A DNA stretch of 29,741 nt from Bacteroidales bacterium UBA5342 (GTDB lineage: Bacteria > Bacteroidota > Bacteroidia > Bacteroidales > UBA5342), in NCBI GenBank assembly GCA_002408065.1, contig DHQI01000018.1, positions 42,670-72,410 of the forward strand. Direction: 5' to 3'. The translations under genes were made by a program, and so were the position numbers. Below are positions 18,786 through 25,010 of the stretch, one piece after another. A model generated the notes under the pieces. The model was not told the DNA's origin and searched no databases. It was given only the letters and a program-made list of their open reading frames with translations. Each line of letters begins with the position of its first letter. The first letter of the stretch is position 1.

Positions 18786-19130
18786 GAGTTATTAACAATC
18801 TACATTGTAGAATACGGGCAAAATGGTGAAGATAGAGCAAAATACGGCGAACAACTCTTGAATAATTTGGCTGATGAATTAGCAATAAAAGGGTTAAAAG
18901 CTCCTGAATTATCACGTCGTAGGCAGTTTTATTCAAGCAATCCAGAGATTCTTGGGGCTCTGACCCAAAAATTGAGTGATGAGCCTAAACAGATTCTTGG
19001 GTCACTGACCCAAGAATTCCAAGAATCAGAATATAAAGGAGATATACCCTATTTTATTGAACTATTAAAAGTGTGTTCATATACGCATTTTATCGAATTA
19101 ATCAAGATTCAAGAAACTATTGACAATTAG
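18786..19130 (+). pseudogene. Fragment of a YhcG/DUF1016 nuclease, N-terminal domain only
   Basis: In frame from 18786, well ahead of any ATG, the translation reads IVEYGQNGEDRAKYGEQLLN, then KGLKAPELSRRRQFYSSNPEIL, and ends SYTHFIELIKIQETIDN. These match the order of motifs in the N-terminal domain of YhcG (IVE-x-EQ-G-x3-RAxYG, the helix-turn-helix with RQFY, then SxxHFxELLKI). The full family is about 350 residues with a C-terminal PD-(D/E)xK nuclease. Here the first helices and the entire nuclease are missing, so the gene is broken at both ends. A TTG at 18858 could open a 90-residue frame, but it would start inside the domain. YhcG genes are frequent members of defence islands and R-M loci. 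Confidence 0.75.
18993..19017. repeat. Perfect 25-base palindrome inside the YhcG fragment
   Basis: ATTCTTGGGTCA and TGACCCAAGAAT pair completely around a single C. An imperfect relative lies about 48 bases upstream (ATTCTTGGGGCTCTGACCCA from 18948). In the protein both encode an EILGALTQ or QILGSLTQ repeat. They lie where DUF1016 proteins of Bacteroidota often vary in length. Confidence 0.8.
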
Positions 19131-19134
19131 CAAT

Positions 19135-19185
19135 GTTCACATATTTTATTAGTTCACGTTACGTGAACGTGTTGTATGTGTGAAC
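19135..19185. repeat. Nested inverted repeats built on GTTCAC
   Basis: An inner palindrome GTTCACGT-T-ACGTGAAC (19152-19168) is framed by GTTCACATA (19135-19143) and TATGTGTGAAC (19175-19185), which pair apart from two extra bases. It starts five bases after the stop of the YhcG fragment. It could be an end or recombination site of a small mobile unit, an operator, or a terminator without T-run. Confidence 0.7.
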
Positions 19186-19221
19186 GCAAAGTAGAATGCT
19201 AATCAATAATATTAACTCTAT

Positions 19222-19284
19222 GATGATGTAATCCGGGATTTGAATTGGCGCTATGAGCTGGCTTATGGGTGGGCCTTGCTTTGA
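19222..19284 (+). pseudogene. 3' end of a second copy of the 195-residue gene
   Basis: Translation gives DDVIRDLNWRYELAYGWALL and a stop. This matches the last 20 residues of the 17200-17787 product (DDVILDLNWCYELTYGRSLL) at 15 positions, both ending TTGCTTTGA. Nothing of the remaining 175 codons is left upstream, so a paralogous copy was lost except for its tail. Confidence 0.85.
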
Positions 19285-19393
19285 GGGGTAGTTTTCTACG
19301 GATTACTTTTCAACAATTCCCACATTTTCACTATCTAAGCGGATATTGAATGGATATTTTTTATACTTTTGGATTTCACATTAACCATCTATC
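19285..19393 (+). promoter_or_regulatory. Promoter block, copy 2 of the direct repeat, ahead of the methyltransferase
   Basis: This segment parallels 17040-17145, sharing TTACTTTTCAACA, CACATTTTCA and ATTTTTTATACTTTTG. TACTTTTG at 19364-19371 is the likely -7 box. The resulting leader to the methyltransferase start would be about 175 bases long. Shared promoters imply common control of the 195-residue gene and the methyltransferase operon. Confidence 0.6.
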
Positions 19394-19418
19394 CATCATT
19401 TACTATTAATTATCCATA

Positions 19419-19478
19419 ATGGAACTTATTTCATACAAAACATTTCTTGACTTTAAAGTATTCCGGAACCCTGAATAA
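19419..19478 (+). other. Short open frame in the methyltransferase leader
   Basis: A 19-codon frame, MELISYKTFLDFKVFRNPE followed by two stops, lies between the promoter block and the methyltransferase start. It could be a leader peptide, a leftover of a lost gene, or chance. No ribosome-binding evidence supports it. The rest of the leader to 19553 shows nothing further. Confidence 0.2.
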
Positions 19479-19553
19479 TAAAGGGGATCTTTCTTGAGAT
19501 ATAGAGTAAATCAGCGATCTTTTAGATGACCTAAAATTGAATAAAAACTAATA

Positions 19554-22214
19554 ATGAACATCACCCAAATACAACTCAAAGTAGAAGAACTCGTAAAGCA
19601 TCTGGACAAGGACACCTTTATCTACGATCTTCTCTTAGCCTATAAACTGCCACAAGCTACCATTACACTGCTAAAGAAAGGCACACGCAATAAAGCCAAA
19701 ATTGCTGGTGATGTTATTCTGAAAACCAAGCTTAACTTTAAAGTGGCGCAGAGCCAAGATCTAAATGCTGAAGCGGAGCAGATAGCACAATCCTTAAAAC
19801 ATCAGGAGCGCTTTGTGATTGTGACGGATTTTAACACGTGGGTAGCTATCGACACCAAGACCAAGGAGAAGCTATATATCGACTTCGAGGATTTAGGGCG
19901 CAACTTTGATTTCTTTCTCCCTTGGGCGGGAATGGAAAAGGCGCAGCACCACGACGAAAACCCAGCCGACATCAAGGCCGCGGAAAAGATGGCGAAGCTT
20001 TTCGATATCATCAAAAAAGACAATCCTGATGATTCGCCCGAGGCCATTCATCACCTTAATATCTTCCTTTCACGCTTGCTCTTTTGCTTCTTTGCTGAGG
20101 ATACGCATATCTTCGAGGAAAACCAGTTTACTAACGCCGTAGCCTCACATACGCTGGACGATGGAAGCGATTTGCATAAATTCTTGGATTTGATCTTTGC
20201 GGTGCTCAATACACCCGAAGACAAGCGAGAAACAAATTTGCCTAAGTACTTAAACGCCTTTCCTTATGTGAACGGCGGACTTTTTAAAGAAAATATCCAA
20301 TCGCCCACCTTTACTCGACGCTCACGCATAGCCGTGATTGACAGCGGCGGACAAGGCTGGGATGCCATTAATCCCGATATTTTTGGATCGATGTTCCAAG
20401 CCGTGATAGGCGAGGAGCAACGCGGTAACTTAGGACAGCACTACACCTCAGTGCCCAACATAATGAAAGTGATAGAGCCACTTTTCTTAAATGAGCTCTA
20501 CGAAGAATTAGAGAAAGCAGGGAGTGATCAAAAGAAGCTTAATGCGCTTCTTCACCGCATCCATCACATCAAGATATTCGACCCTGCCTGTGGTAGTGGT
20601 AATTTCTTGATTATAGCCTATAAGGAACTGCGCGAACTGGAAATGAAGATTTTCAAAGCGGGCGGTATGATGGCACTATCCGGCATTCAACTATCGCAAT
20701 TTTATGGTATAGAAATCGATGATTTCGCCGGAGAAATAGCCAAACTCGCCCTATGGCTGGCCGAACACCAAATGAATGTGGCCTTCTTTAAAGAGTTTGG
20801 CCGCACCAACCCCACACTGCCCCTTAGCGAAGCAGGGCATATTGTACAGGGTAATGCTTGCCGACTGGACTGGGAAGTGGTGTGCCCTAAAACCAAGGAA
20901 GACGAGGTTTATGTTTTGGGAAATCCGCCGTATTTGGGATATGTTATGCAAAACAACGAACAAAAATCTGATAAGGATTATGTGTTTAGAGGCTTAAAAA
21001 ACTACAAATCTCTTGATTATATTTCTTGTTGGTTCTTAAATGGGGCAAAATATATTGAAGGAACAAAAACGTCTTTATCATTTGTTTCAACAAATTCAGT
21101 CTCTAAAGGAGAACAAGTAGCTGTTTTATGGTCTAATATACTAAATGAAAATATTGAAATTGGTTTTGCTCATAAATCGTTTAAATGGAGTAATAGTGCG
21201 AGATCTAAAGCTGCTGTTACAGTGGTTATTGTTGGTTTAAGAGCTGTTTCTGAAAAAAAGAAGTTTTTATTTATTGATAATAACGTTTCAATTGTTGATA
21301 ATATCAACGCATATTTGGCACCTTCTAAGAATTTGATAGTATCAAAAAGAAACAAACCATTGTCAGATTTTCCTATAATGATGAAAGGTAGTCAACCCAC
21401 TGATGGAGGTAACTTACTTTTAACAAAAGAAGAAAAGACTAAATTGATTGAATCTGATTTAAGAGCGGCTTCTTTTATAAAAAGAATTTATGGAGCAAAA
21501 GAATATATTAGAGGTGATGAAAGGTATTGTATTTGGATAGAAGATAAAGAATTAGAAATTGCGCAAAATATCACATCGATAACAGAGAGATTAGAAAAAG
21601 TTAGATTAATGCGCTTGTCAAGTTCAAAAAAAGCAACACAAAAGCTAGCTATAACACCCTATAAATTTGGAGAGATTAGGTTTTTTCATAAGTCTTCAAT
21701 TATAGCTCCAACGATAACATCTGAAAGAAGAGATTATATCCCTTGTGGTTTTTTAAGTAATCAGATTATTGTGTCAAATACAGCACAAGCAATCTATGAT
21801 TACGAACCATATATTTTGGGTATTATAACATCTAAAATGATGATGGTTTGGATTCAGTCGGTAGGAGGACGGTTTAAAACTGACTATATTTTCTCATCAT
21901 CATTATGCTACAACACCTTCCCCTTCCCCAACATCTCCACGCAGCGCAAAAACGAAATCACCCAAGCGGTAATGCGCATATTGGAAGAGCGCGAAAAGCA
22001 CAGCGAAAAAACGCTGGCACAGCTCTACGATCCCGATAAAATGCCCGAAGGCCTCCGCGAAGGACACCGCCATAATGATATGATCATAGAGCGTTGCTAC
22101 CGCGAAAAACCATTTACCAGCGATGAAGAACGTTTGGAGTATTTGTTTAAGTTGTATGAGAAGATGGTGGCGGCGGAAGAAGTTAAGGTTAGTAAGGGTG
22201 GTAAGAAGAAATAA
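19554..22214 (+). CDS. MmeI-like class I DNA methyltransferase, nuclease motif apparently absent
   Basis: The 886-residue protein has the layout of MmeI/type IIG-like enzymes, which methylate adenine using S-adenosylmethionine. Motif X is in LGQHYTSVPNIMKVIEPLF (about residue 299), motif I in DPACGSGNFLI (343-353) and motif IV is NPPY (457-460). A target-recognition region and a helical C-terminus (REGHRHNDMIIERCYREKPF) follow. In MmeI the N-terminal domain carries D-x9-ExK nuclease residues. Here the matching stretch reads GDVILKTKLNFKVAQ, with no acidic residue before F-K, so cleavage by this polypeptide is doubtful. Codons for about residues 460-785 are much richer in A/T than the flanks. 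It heads a run of same-strand genes ending with a helicase and nuclease that could supply restriction. Confidence 0.88.
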   Translation: MNITQIQLKVEELVKHLDKDTFIYDLLLAYKLPQATITLLKKGTRNKAKIAGDVILKTKLNFKVAQSQDLNAEAEQIAQSLKHQERFVIVTDFNTWVAIDTKTKEKLYIDFEDLGRNFDFFLPWAGMEKAQHHDENPADIKAAEKMAKLFDIIKKDNPDDSPEAIHHLNIFLSRLLFCFFAEDTHIFEENQFTNAVASHTLDDGSDLHKFLDLIFAVLNTPEDKRETNLPKYLNAFPYVNGGLFKENIQSPTFTRRSRIAVIDSGGQGWDAINPDIFGSMFQAVIGEEQRGNLGQHYTSVPNIMKVIEPLFLNELYEELEKAGSDQKKLNALLHRIHHIKIFDPACGSGNFLIIAYKELRELEMKIFKAGGMMALSGIQLSQFYGIEIDDFAGEIAKLALWLAEHQMNVAFFKEFGRTNPTLPLSEAGHIVQGNACRLDWEVVCPKTKEDEVYVLGNPPYLGYVMQNNEQKSDKDYVFRGLKNYKSLDYISCWFLNGAKYIEGTKTSLSFVSTNSVSKGEQVAVLWSNILNENIEIGFAHKSFKWSNSARSKAAVTVVIVGLRAVSEKKKFLFIDNNVSIVDNINAYLAPSKNLIVSKRNKPLSDFPIMMKGSQPTDGGNLLLTKEEKTKLIESDLRAASFIKRIYGAKEYIRGDERYCIWIEDKELEIAQNITSITERLEKVRLMRLSSSKKATQKLAITPYKFGEIRFFHKSSIIAPTITSERRDYIPCGFLSNQIIVSNTAQAIYDYEPYILGIITSKMMMVWIQSVGGRFKTDYIFSSSLCYNTFPFPNISTQRKNEITQAVMRILEEREKHSEKTLAQLYDPDKMPEGLREGHRHNDMIIERCYREKPFTSDEERLEYLFKLYEKMVAAEEVKVSKGGKKK
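20930..21905 (+). other. AT-rich recognition block within the methyltransferase gene
   Basis: Base composition changes sharply right after the NPPY codons and returns near CTACAACACCTTCCCC at about 21905. As a sample, the 60 bases from 21001 contain 17 G/C and the 60 from 21961 contain 32. The block corresponds to the post-motif IV part and the target-recognition domain, the segment exchanged between relatives of these enzymes. Confidence 0.75.
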
Positions 22215-22231
22215 CCATTAATGATTATGCT

Positions 22232-23047
22232 ATGAGTAGAAAGAATAAAAGAATCACAGTTGATGGTAGTGAAATAACGATTGTTACAGCGAAAGAACAA
22301 GACTATATTTCCTTAACTGATATGGTTCGTGATATCGATAACGGATTGGTGCTTATCGAAAAATGGTTGAGGAATAAAAATACAATTGAATATCTTGGAA
22401 TTTGGGAAGAGATACATAATATAGATTTTAATTCCCCCGAATTCGGGGGAATTAAAAATCAAGCTGGACTGAATAGATTTGCTCTTTCCGTAAAACAGTG
22501 GATTGAGAAAACCAATGCCATAGGCATAATAGCTAAAGCAGGAAGATATGGTGGCACATACGCTCATAAAGATATTGCATTTGAATTTGCTTCTTGGATT
22601 TCACCTAAGTTTAAAATCTTTTTAATAAAGGAGTTTCAGCGTCTTAAGGATGAAGAGCAAAAGCAATTGGGCTGGGATATTAAACGTAACCTAACAAAAA
22701 TTAACTACCGAATCCACACAGATGCTATTAAGGTGAATTTAATTCCGATTGACTTGAATCAAAGACAAACATCCTTAGTGTATGCTTCAGAAGCAGATGT
22801 GTTAAATATGGCTCTGTTTGGCAAAACAGCTAAACAATGGCGAGATGAAAACCCAGATAAAAAGGGAAATATTCGAGATTATGCCAATGTGTCGCAGTTG
22901 GTTTGCTTAGCAAATCTTGAAAACCTAAATGCTGTTTTTATTAATGAAGGAATTGTACAAAGTATGCGCCTTAAAAAACTTAATCAGATTGCCATTAGTC
23001 AAATGAAAATATTACTTGCTGATGATGACCTTAGATTATTGGAGTAG
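22232..23047 (+). CDS. KilA-N domain protein
   Basis: The 271-residue protein has the KilA-N fold in its first 145 or so residues: an N-terminal strand pair, DYISLTDMVRDID, IEKWLRNKNTIEYLGIWEEIHN, and the hallmark TNAIGIIAKAGRYGGTYAHKDIAFEFASWIS. KilA-N is a DNA-binding domain shared by phage anti-repressor-like and bacterial proteins, often found inside R-M loci. The C-terminal half (about residues 150-271, including EADVLNMALFGKTAKQWRDENPDKKG) is a conserved accessory domain of the same family in Bacteroidota. It starts 17 bases after the methyltransferase stop, so both are probably co-transcribed. A perfect 32-base palindrome lies in the coding sequence. Confidence 0.9.
   Translation: MSRKNKRITVDGSEITIVTAKEQDYISLTDMVRDIDNGLVLIEKWLRNKNTIEYLGIWEEIHNIDFNSPEFGGIKNQAGLNRFALSVKQWIEKTNAIGIIAKAGRYGGTYAHKDIAFEFASWISPKFKIFLIKEFQRLKDEEQKQLGWDIKRNLTKINYRIHTDAIKVNLIPIDLNQRQTSLVYASEADVLNMALFGKTAKQWRDENPDKKGNIRDYANVSQLVCLANLENLNAVFINEGIVQSMRLKKLNQIAISQMKILLADDDLRLLE
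22426..22457. repeat. Perfect 32-base palindrome in the KilA-N coding sequence
   Basis: TTTTAATTCCCCCGAA is followed directly by its exact reverse complement, with no spacer; the centre is GAATTC. It encodes FNSPEFGGIK, the position where KilA-N proteins typically read FN-x2-EF-x-GI. So it occupies a conserved protein motif rather than adding residues. Confidence 0.95.
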
Positions 23048-23075
23048 GAGCTTATTTTAAACTGCTTAAGAGTTA

Positions 23076-23837
23076 ATGATGAAAGACAAGTTATCGCCAA
23101 AGTTTAAAATGCAATATATTCAGAAAGTGAATGATGCTATTTTTAATGAATATTCTAGTTATCAAAATGTAGAGGCATATATTTCTAACTGGCAAGAATG
23201 GAATGAACCTTATAATAACTTTGAGCCTGGTTATTTCAACTTTGAAATACTAAGAAAAGGTGAAAATGGACCTATCGACTTAATAAAGACTTTGAACAAA
23301 GTAGATGATGAACTCTTAATGAAAATGGCTATTGACCTAGGTATTGAAACACCAACATTTCTTCCATCTGTACCCATCTTTAGGAATATCCTAAAGGATG
23401 AATACAAAACGGCTTCTCAAATGTTTGAGGAAGCTTTTAAAAGTGTAGAACAGCGACCAGATGAGGCTGTGCGGCTAGCTAATTCGGCTTTGGAGAGTAT
23501 AATTAAAAAGATTTTAGGTGAGGATGCGTATAAAGGTTCAGATACATTAGGTAACTTAACGAAGAAGATTATAAATAAATACAAGCTTGAAAAAGATATT
23601 GACATTCCAGGAAATACGAAGCCGATTTCAACAGGTTTATTAAACGTTTGTAAAGGAATAGAAAGCATACGAAGTGAACATACAACAGCTCACGGTAAAA
23701 ATGAGAATGATATTGTAATTAGTGATCCTGTTATAGCATATTTTATTATTAATGCTACAACGACTATTGGTATGTTTTTAAATTCGCTTAGTGAACTGAA
23801 TGATAAACCTGTGGAATATGATGGATTGCCGTTTTAA
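23076..23837 (+). CDS. Abortive-infection C-terminal (Abi-C, HEPN-like) domain protein
   Basis: The 253-residue protein has an N-terminal helical domain (to about residue 110). Its C-terminal half resembles Abi-C: RPDEAVRLANSALESIIKKIL (about 126-146), LGNLTKKIINKYKLE, and KGIESIRSEHTTAHGKN near 191-207, followed by a helix PVIAYFIINATTTIGMFL. The R-S-E-H-T-T-A-H element matches the R-x4-6-H motif of HEPN ribonucleases, so an RNA-cleaving effector is plausible. Abi-C proteins are linked to phage-triggered growth arrest. The gene lies 28 bases after the KilA-N gene and 14 before the next small gene. It is AT-rich like its neighbours. Activity is inferred. Confidence 0.7.
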   Translation: MMKDKLSPKFKMQYIQKVNDAIFNEYSSYQNVEAYISNWQEWNEPYNNFEPGYFNFEILRKGENGPIDLIKTLNKVDDELLMKMAIDLGIETPTFLPSVPIFRNILKDEYKTASQMFEEAFKSVEQRPDEAVRLANSALESIIKKILGEDAYKGSDTLGNLTKKIINKYKLEKDIDIPGNTKPISTGLLNVCKGIESIRSEHTTAHGKNENDIVISDPVIAYFIINATTTIGMFLNSLSELNDKPVEYDGLPF

Positions 23838-23851
23838 AAATTAATTAAAGT

Positions 23852-24124
23852 ATGGAAAATAAAAATTTGAGCTTAAAGGATTTTGTAAAAAAGACCTTGC
23901 TGGATATAAACGAAGCAGTATGTGAAGCTAAAGAAGAGGGGCTATCTATAACACACGGTGAATATGGCTCTTCAATAATACCGCAAGCTCAGGATATAGT
24001 CTTTGATTTGTCTGTTTCAACAGAAAATTCTAAAACAAAAGATGCTAATGCAGGTGTCGTAATATCTGTTATTAATGCAACCGTTGGGAAAAAGAAAGAA
24101 CTATCAGAACAAAGTATTAATTGA
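23852..24124 (+). CDS. Small protein resembling the Trypco2 domain
   Basis: The 90-residue protein has an amphipathic helix (LKDFVKKTLLDINEAVCEAKEEG), a strand region (AQDIVFDLSVSTENS), a Gly-containing strand (AGVVISVINATVGKKKE) and a short tail. This helix-plus-strand pattern resembles the trypsin-co-occurring domain 2 (Trypco2) found with bacterial conflict-system effectors, but the match is by eye only. It begins 14 bases after the Abi-C gene and probably works with it. The gene has no signal peptide. An alternative is a uncharacterised partner specific to this locus. Confidence 0.5.
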   Translation: MENKNLSLKDFVKKTLLDINEAVCEAKEEGLSITHGEYGSSIIPQAQDIVFDLSVSTENSKTKDANAGVVISVINATVGKKKELSEQSIN

Positions 24125-24183
24125 ATAAAGTTTACTGTTTCTGCATTTTTAGGTAAAAAGGACTTATCCGATTAGAGATATTT

Positions 24184-24441
24184 ATGGTAAACCAATACCA
24201 CCCCGACAAAATCTTCCCACCCACGCTCACTCTCAACGAAAAGCTAGCAGAGATGGGCCTAAGTGCAGAAGCATTAGCTCAGCGTATGGAAATGCCGTTA
24301 GAGCAAGTATTGGCAATGTTAGCTGGTACTTTGGCTATTGATGAAGAGATGGCATTGGCTTTGGAGCAGGTGACTGAGATTTCTGAAGAGTTTTGGCTAA
24401 ATAGTCAGCGGCGGTATGAGGCTTATATTGATAAAAAATGA
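24184..24441 (+). CDS. HigA/VapI-type antitoxin, apparently without toxin
   Basis: The 85-residue protein follows the HigA family plan: HPDKIFPPTLTLNEKLAEMGLSAEALAQRM (helix-turn-helix), then LAGTLAIDEEMALALEQVTEISEEFWLNSQRRYEAYI, where the family reads EMALRLEK-x3-TSxEFWLNLQxxYD. Such proteins neutralise HigB-type mRNA interferases and repress their own operon. No HigB-like frame is next to it, so it is an orphan or serves as a plain regulator. The helix-turn-helix is somewhat off consensus (EQVLAMLAGTLA where the family has SRxTISxILNGKRA). A second, chimeric 3' fragment of a close relative lies at 24922-24984. Confidence 0.8.
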   Translation: MVNQYHPDKIFPPTLTLNEKLAEMGLSAEALAQRMEMPLEQVLAMLAGTLAIDEEMALALEQVTEISEEFWLNSQRRYEAYIDKK

Positions 24442-24572
24442 TAGTGTAACAGAAGACAGCATAATATGATGGTGTAAGTGATGGTCTAATTGATGGTGTA
24501 AAATTGCAGCGTATAATTTGCTGTAGTTGATGCCTAAGAAGTGACAATGATAAGCAGAGAAGCTATTATTAA

Positions 24573-24698
24573 GGTGAATTGTTACCTGAAATTTTAGATG
24601 AAACACAAAAAACTAATAAAGTAAGGAATATGTTGCAAAAACATAAGCGGAAAGGCTTGATTGAGCTTCAGGAGTCAAGAAAGTGGAAGTTGGTATAA
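24573..24698 (+). pseudogene. C-terminal winged-helix tail of a lost gene
   Basis: After an in-frame stop, 41 codons read LPEILDETQKTNKVRNMLQK, then HKRKGLIELQESRKWKLV and a stop. The pattern of a short helix, NKVRNMLQ helix, KGLIE turn and final W-x-L strand looks like the winged-helix end common on Fic or AlbA_2/ATPase-type proteins of Bacteroidota. No start or body of the gene remains. This lies in the 569-base stretch between higA and rhuM, which holds only debris. Confidence 0.45.
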
Positions 24699-24699
24699 T

Positions 24700-24825
24700 T
24701 TTAAACCACATTTAAACGGTATTTAAATAGTGTTTAAACCAAAATCTGAGCAAGTAGGCCTGTAATGTCTACACATTCAAATGGATATGATTTTTAGTTT
24801 AAACGAGAATTAAAATCCTTTAAAC
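24700..24825. repeat. Cluster of five TTTAAAC motifs
   Basis: TTTAAAC occurs at 24700, 24711, 24733, 24798 and 24819, twice as the full palindrome GTTTAAAC (24732, 24797); ATTTAAAT at 24721 is related. They lie just behind the winged-helix remnant. Part of the stretch translates as FKPHLNGI and FKPKSE on the same strand, so they may be decayed coding repeats or a protein-binding array. Confidence 0.5.
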
Positions 24826-24850
24826 AAGAAATTAAACGAAATAATACATT

Positions 24851-24927
24851 ATGCAAAACATAGCACAAGTCAATGACCAACAAACAGGGGAAAGCAAAAG
24901 TACGAATGCTTACGGTAATTATGAGAT
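24851..24927 (+). pseudogene. 5' fragment of a copy of the DEFH helicase gene
   Basis: Seventy-seven bases from ATGCAAAACATAG align without gaps to 26229-26305, the start of the helicase gene, with about ten mismatches, half of them in the last dozen bases before TGAGAT. The encoded start would read MQNIAQVNDQQTGESKSTNAYG. The fragment ends at TGAGAT, where higA-like sequence takes over. Confidence 0.9.
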
Positions 24928-24984
24928 TTGATATTTGGGCTAAATAGTCAGCGGCGGTATGAGGCTTATATAGATAGTGAATAA
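24922..24984 (+). pseudogene. 3' fragment of a higA-like gene
   Basis: From TGAGATTT onward the sequence follows the 3' end of higA (24375-24441). After a small deletion, 24934-24976 matches 24391-24433 at 41 of 43 bases. It encodes LNSQRRYEAYIDSE and a stop, against LNSQRRYEAYIDKK in the intact gene. It is therefore the tail of a paralogue, not a recent identical copy. Confidence 0.9.
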
Positions 24985-25010
24985 CAGAGTTAAAGATAAA
25001 ACAAGAGATA

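Noticed and set aside
18858..19130. A 90-residue gene starting at TTG
   Set aside because: The YhcG-like similarity continues in frame upstream of the TTG to 18786 and stops before the nuclease domain, so it is a fragment rather than an intact small gene.
24184..24441. A HigB toxin partner next to the HigA-like gene
   Set aside because: Neither flank contains a frame of about 90 to 110 residues with HigB/RelE features; the upstream gene is the Trypco2-like protein and the downstream region is debris.
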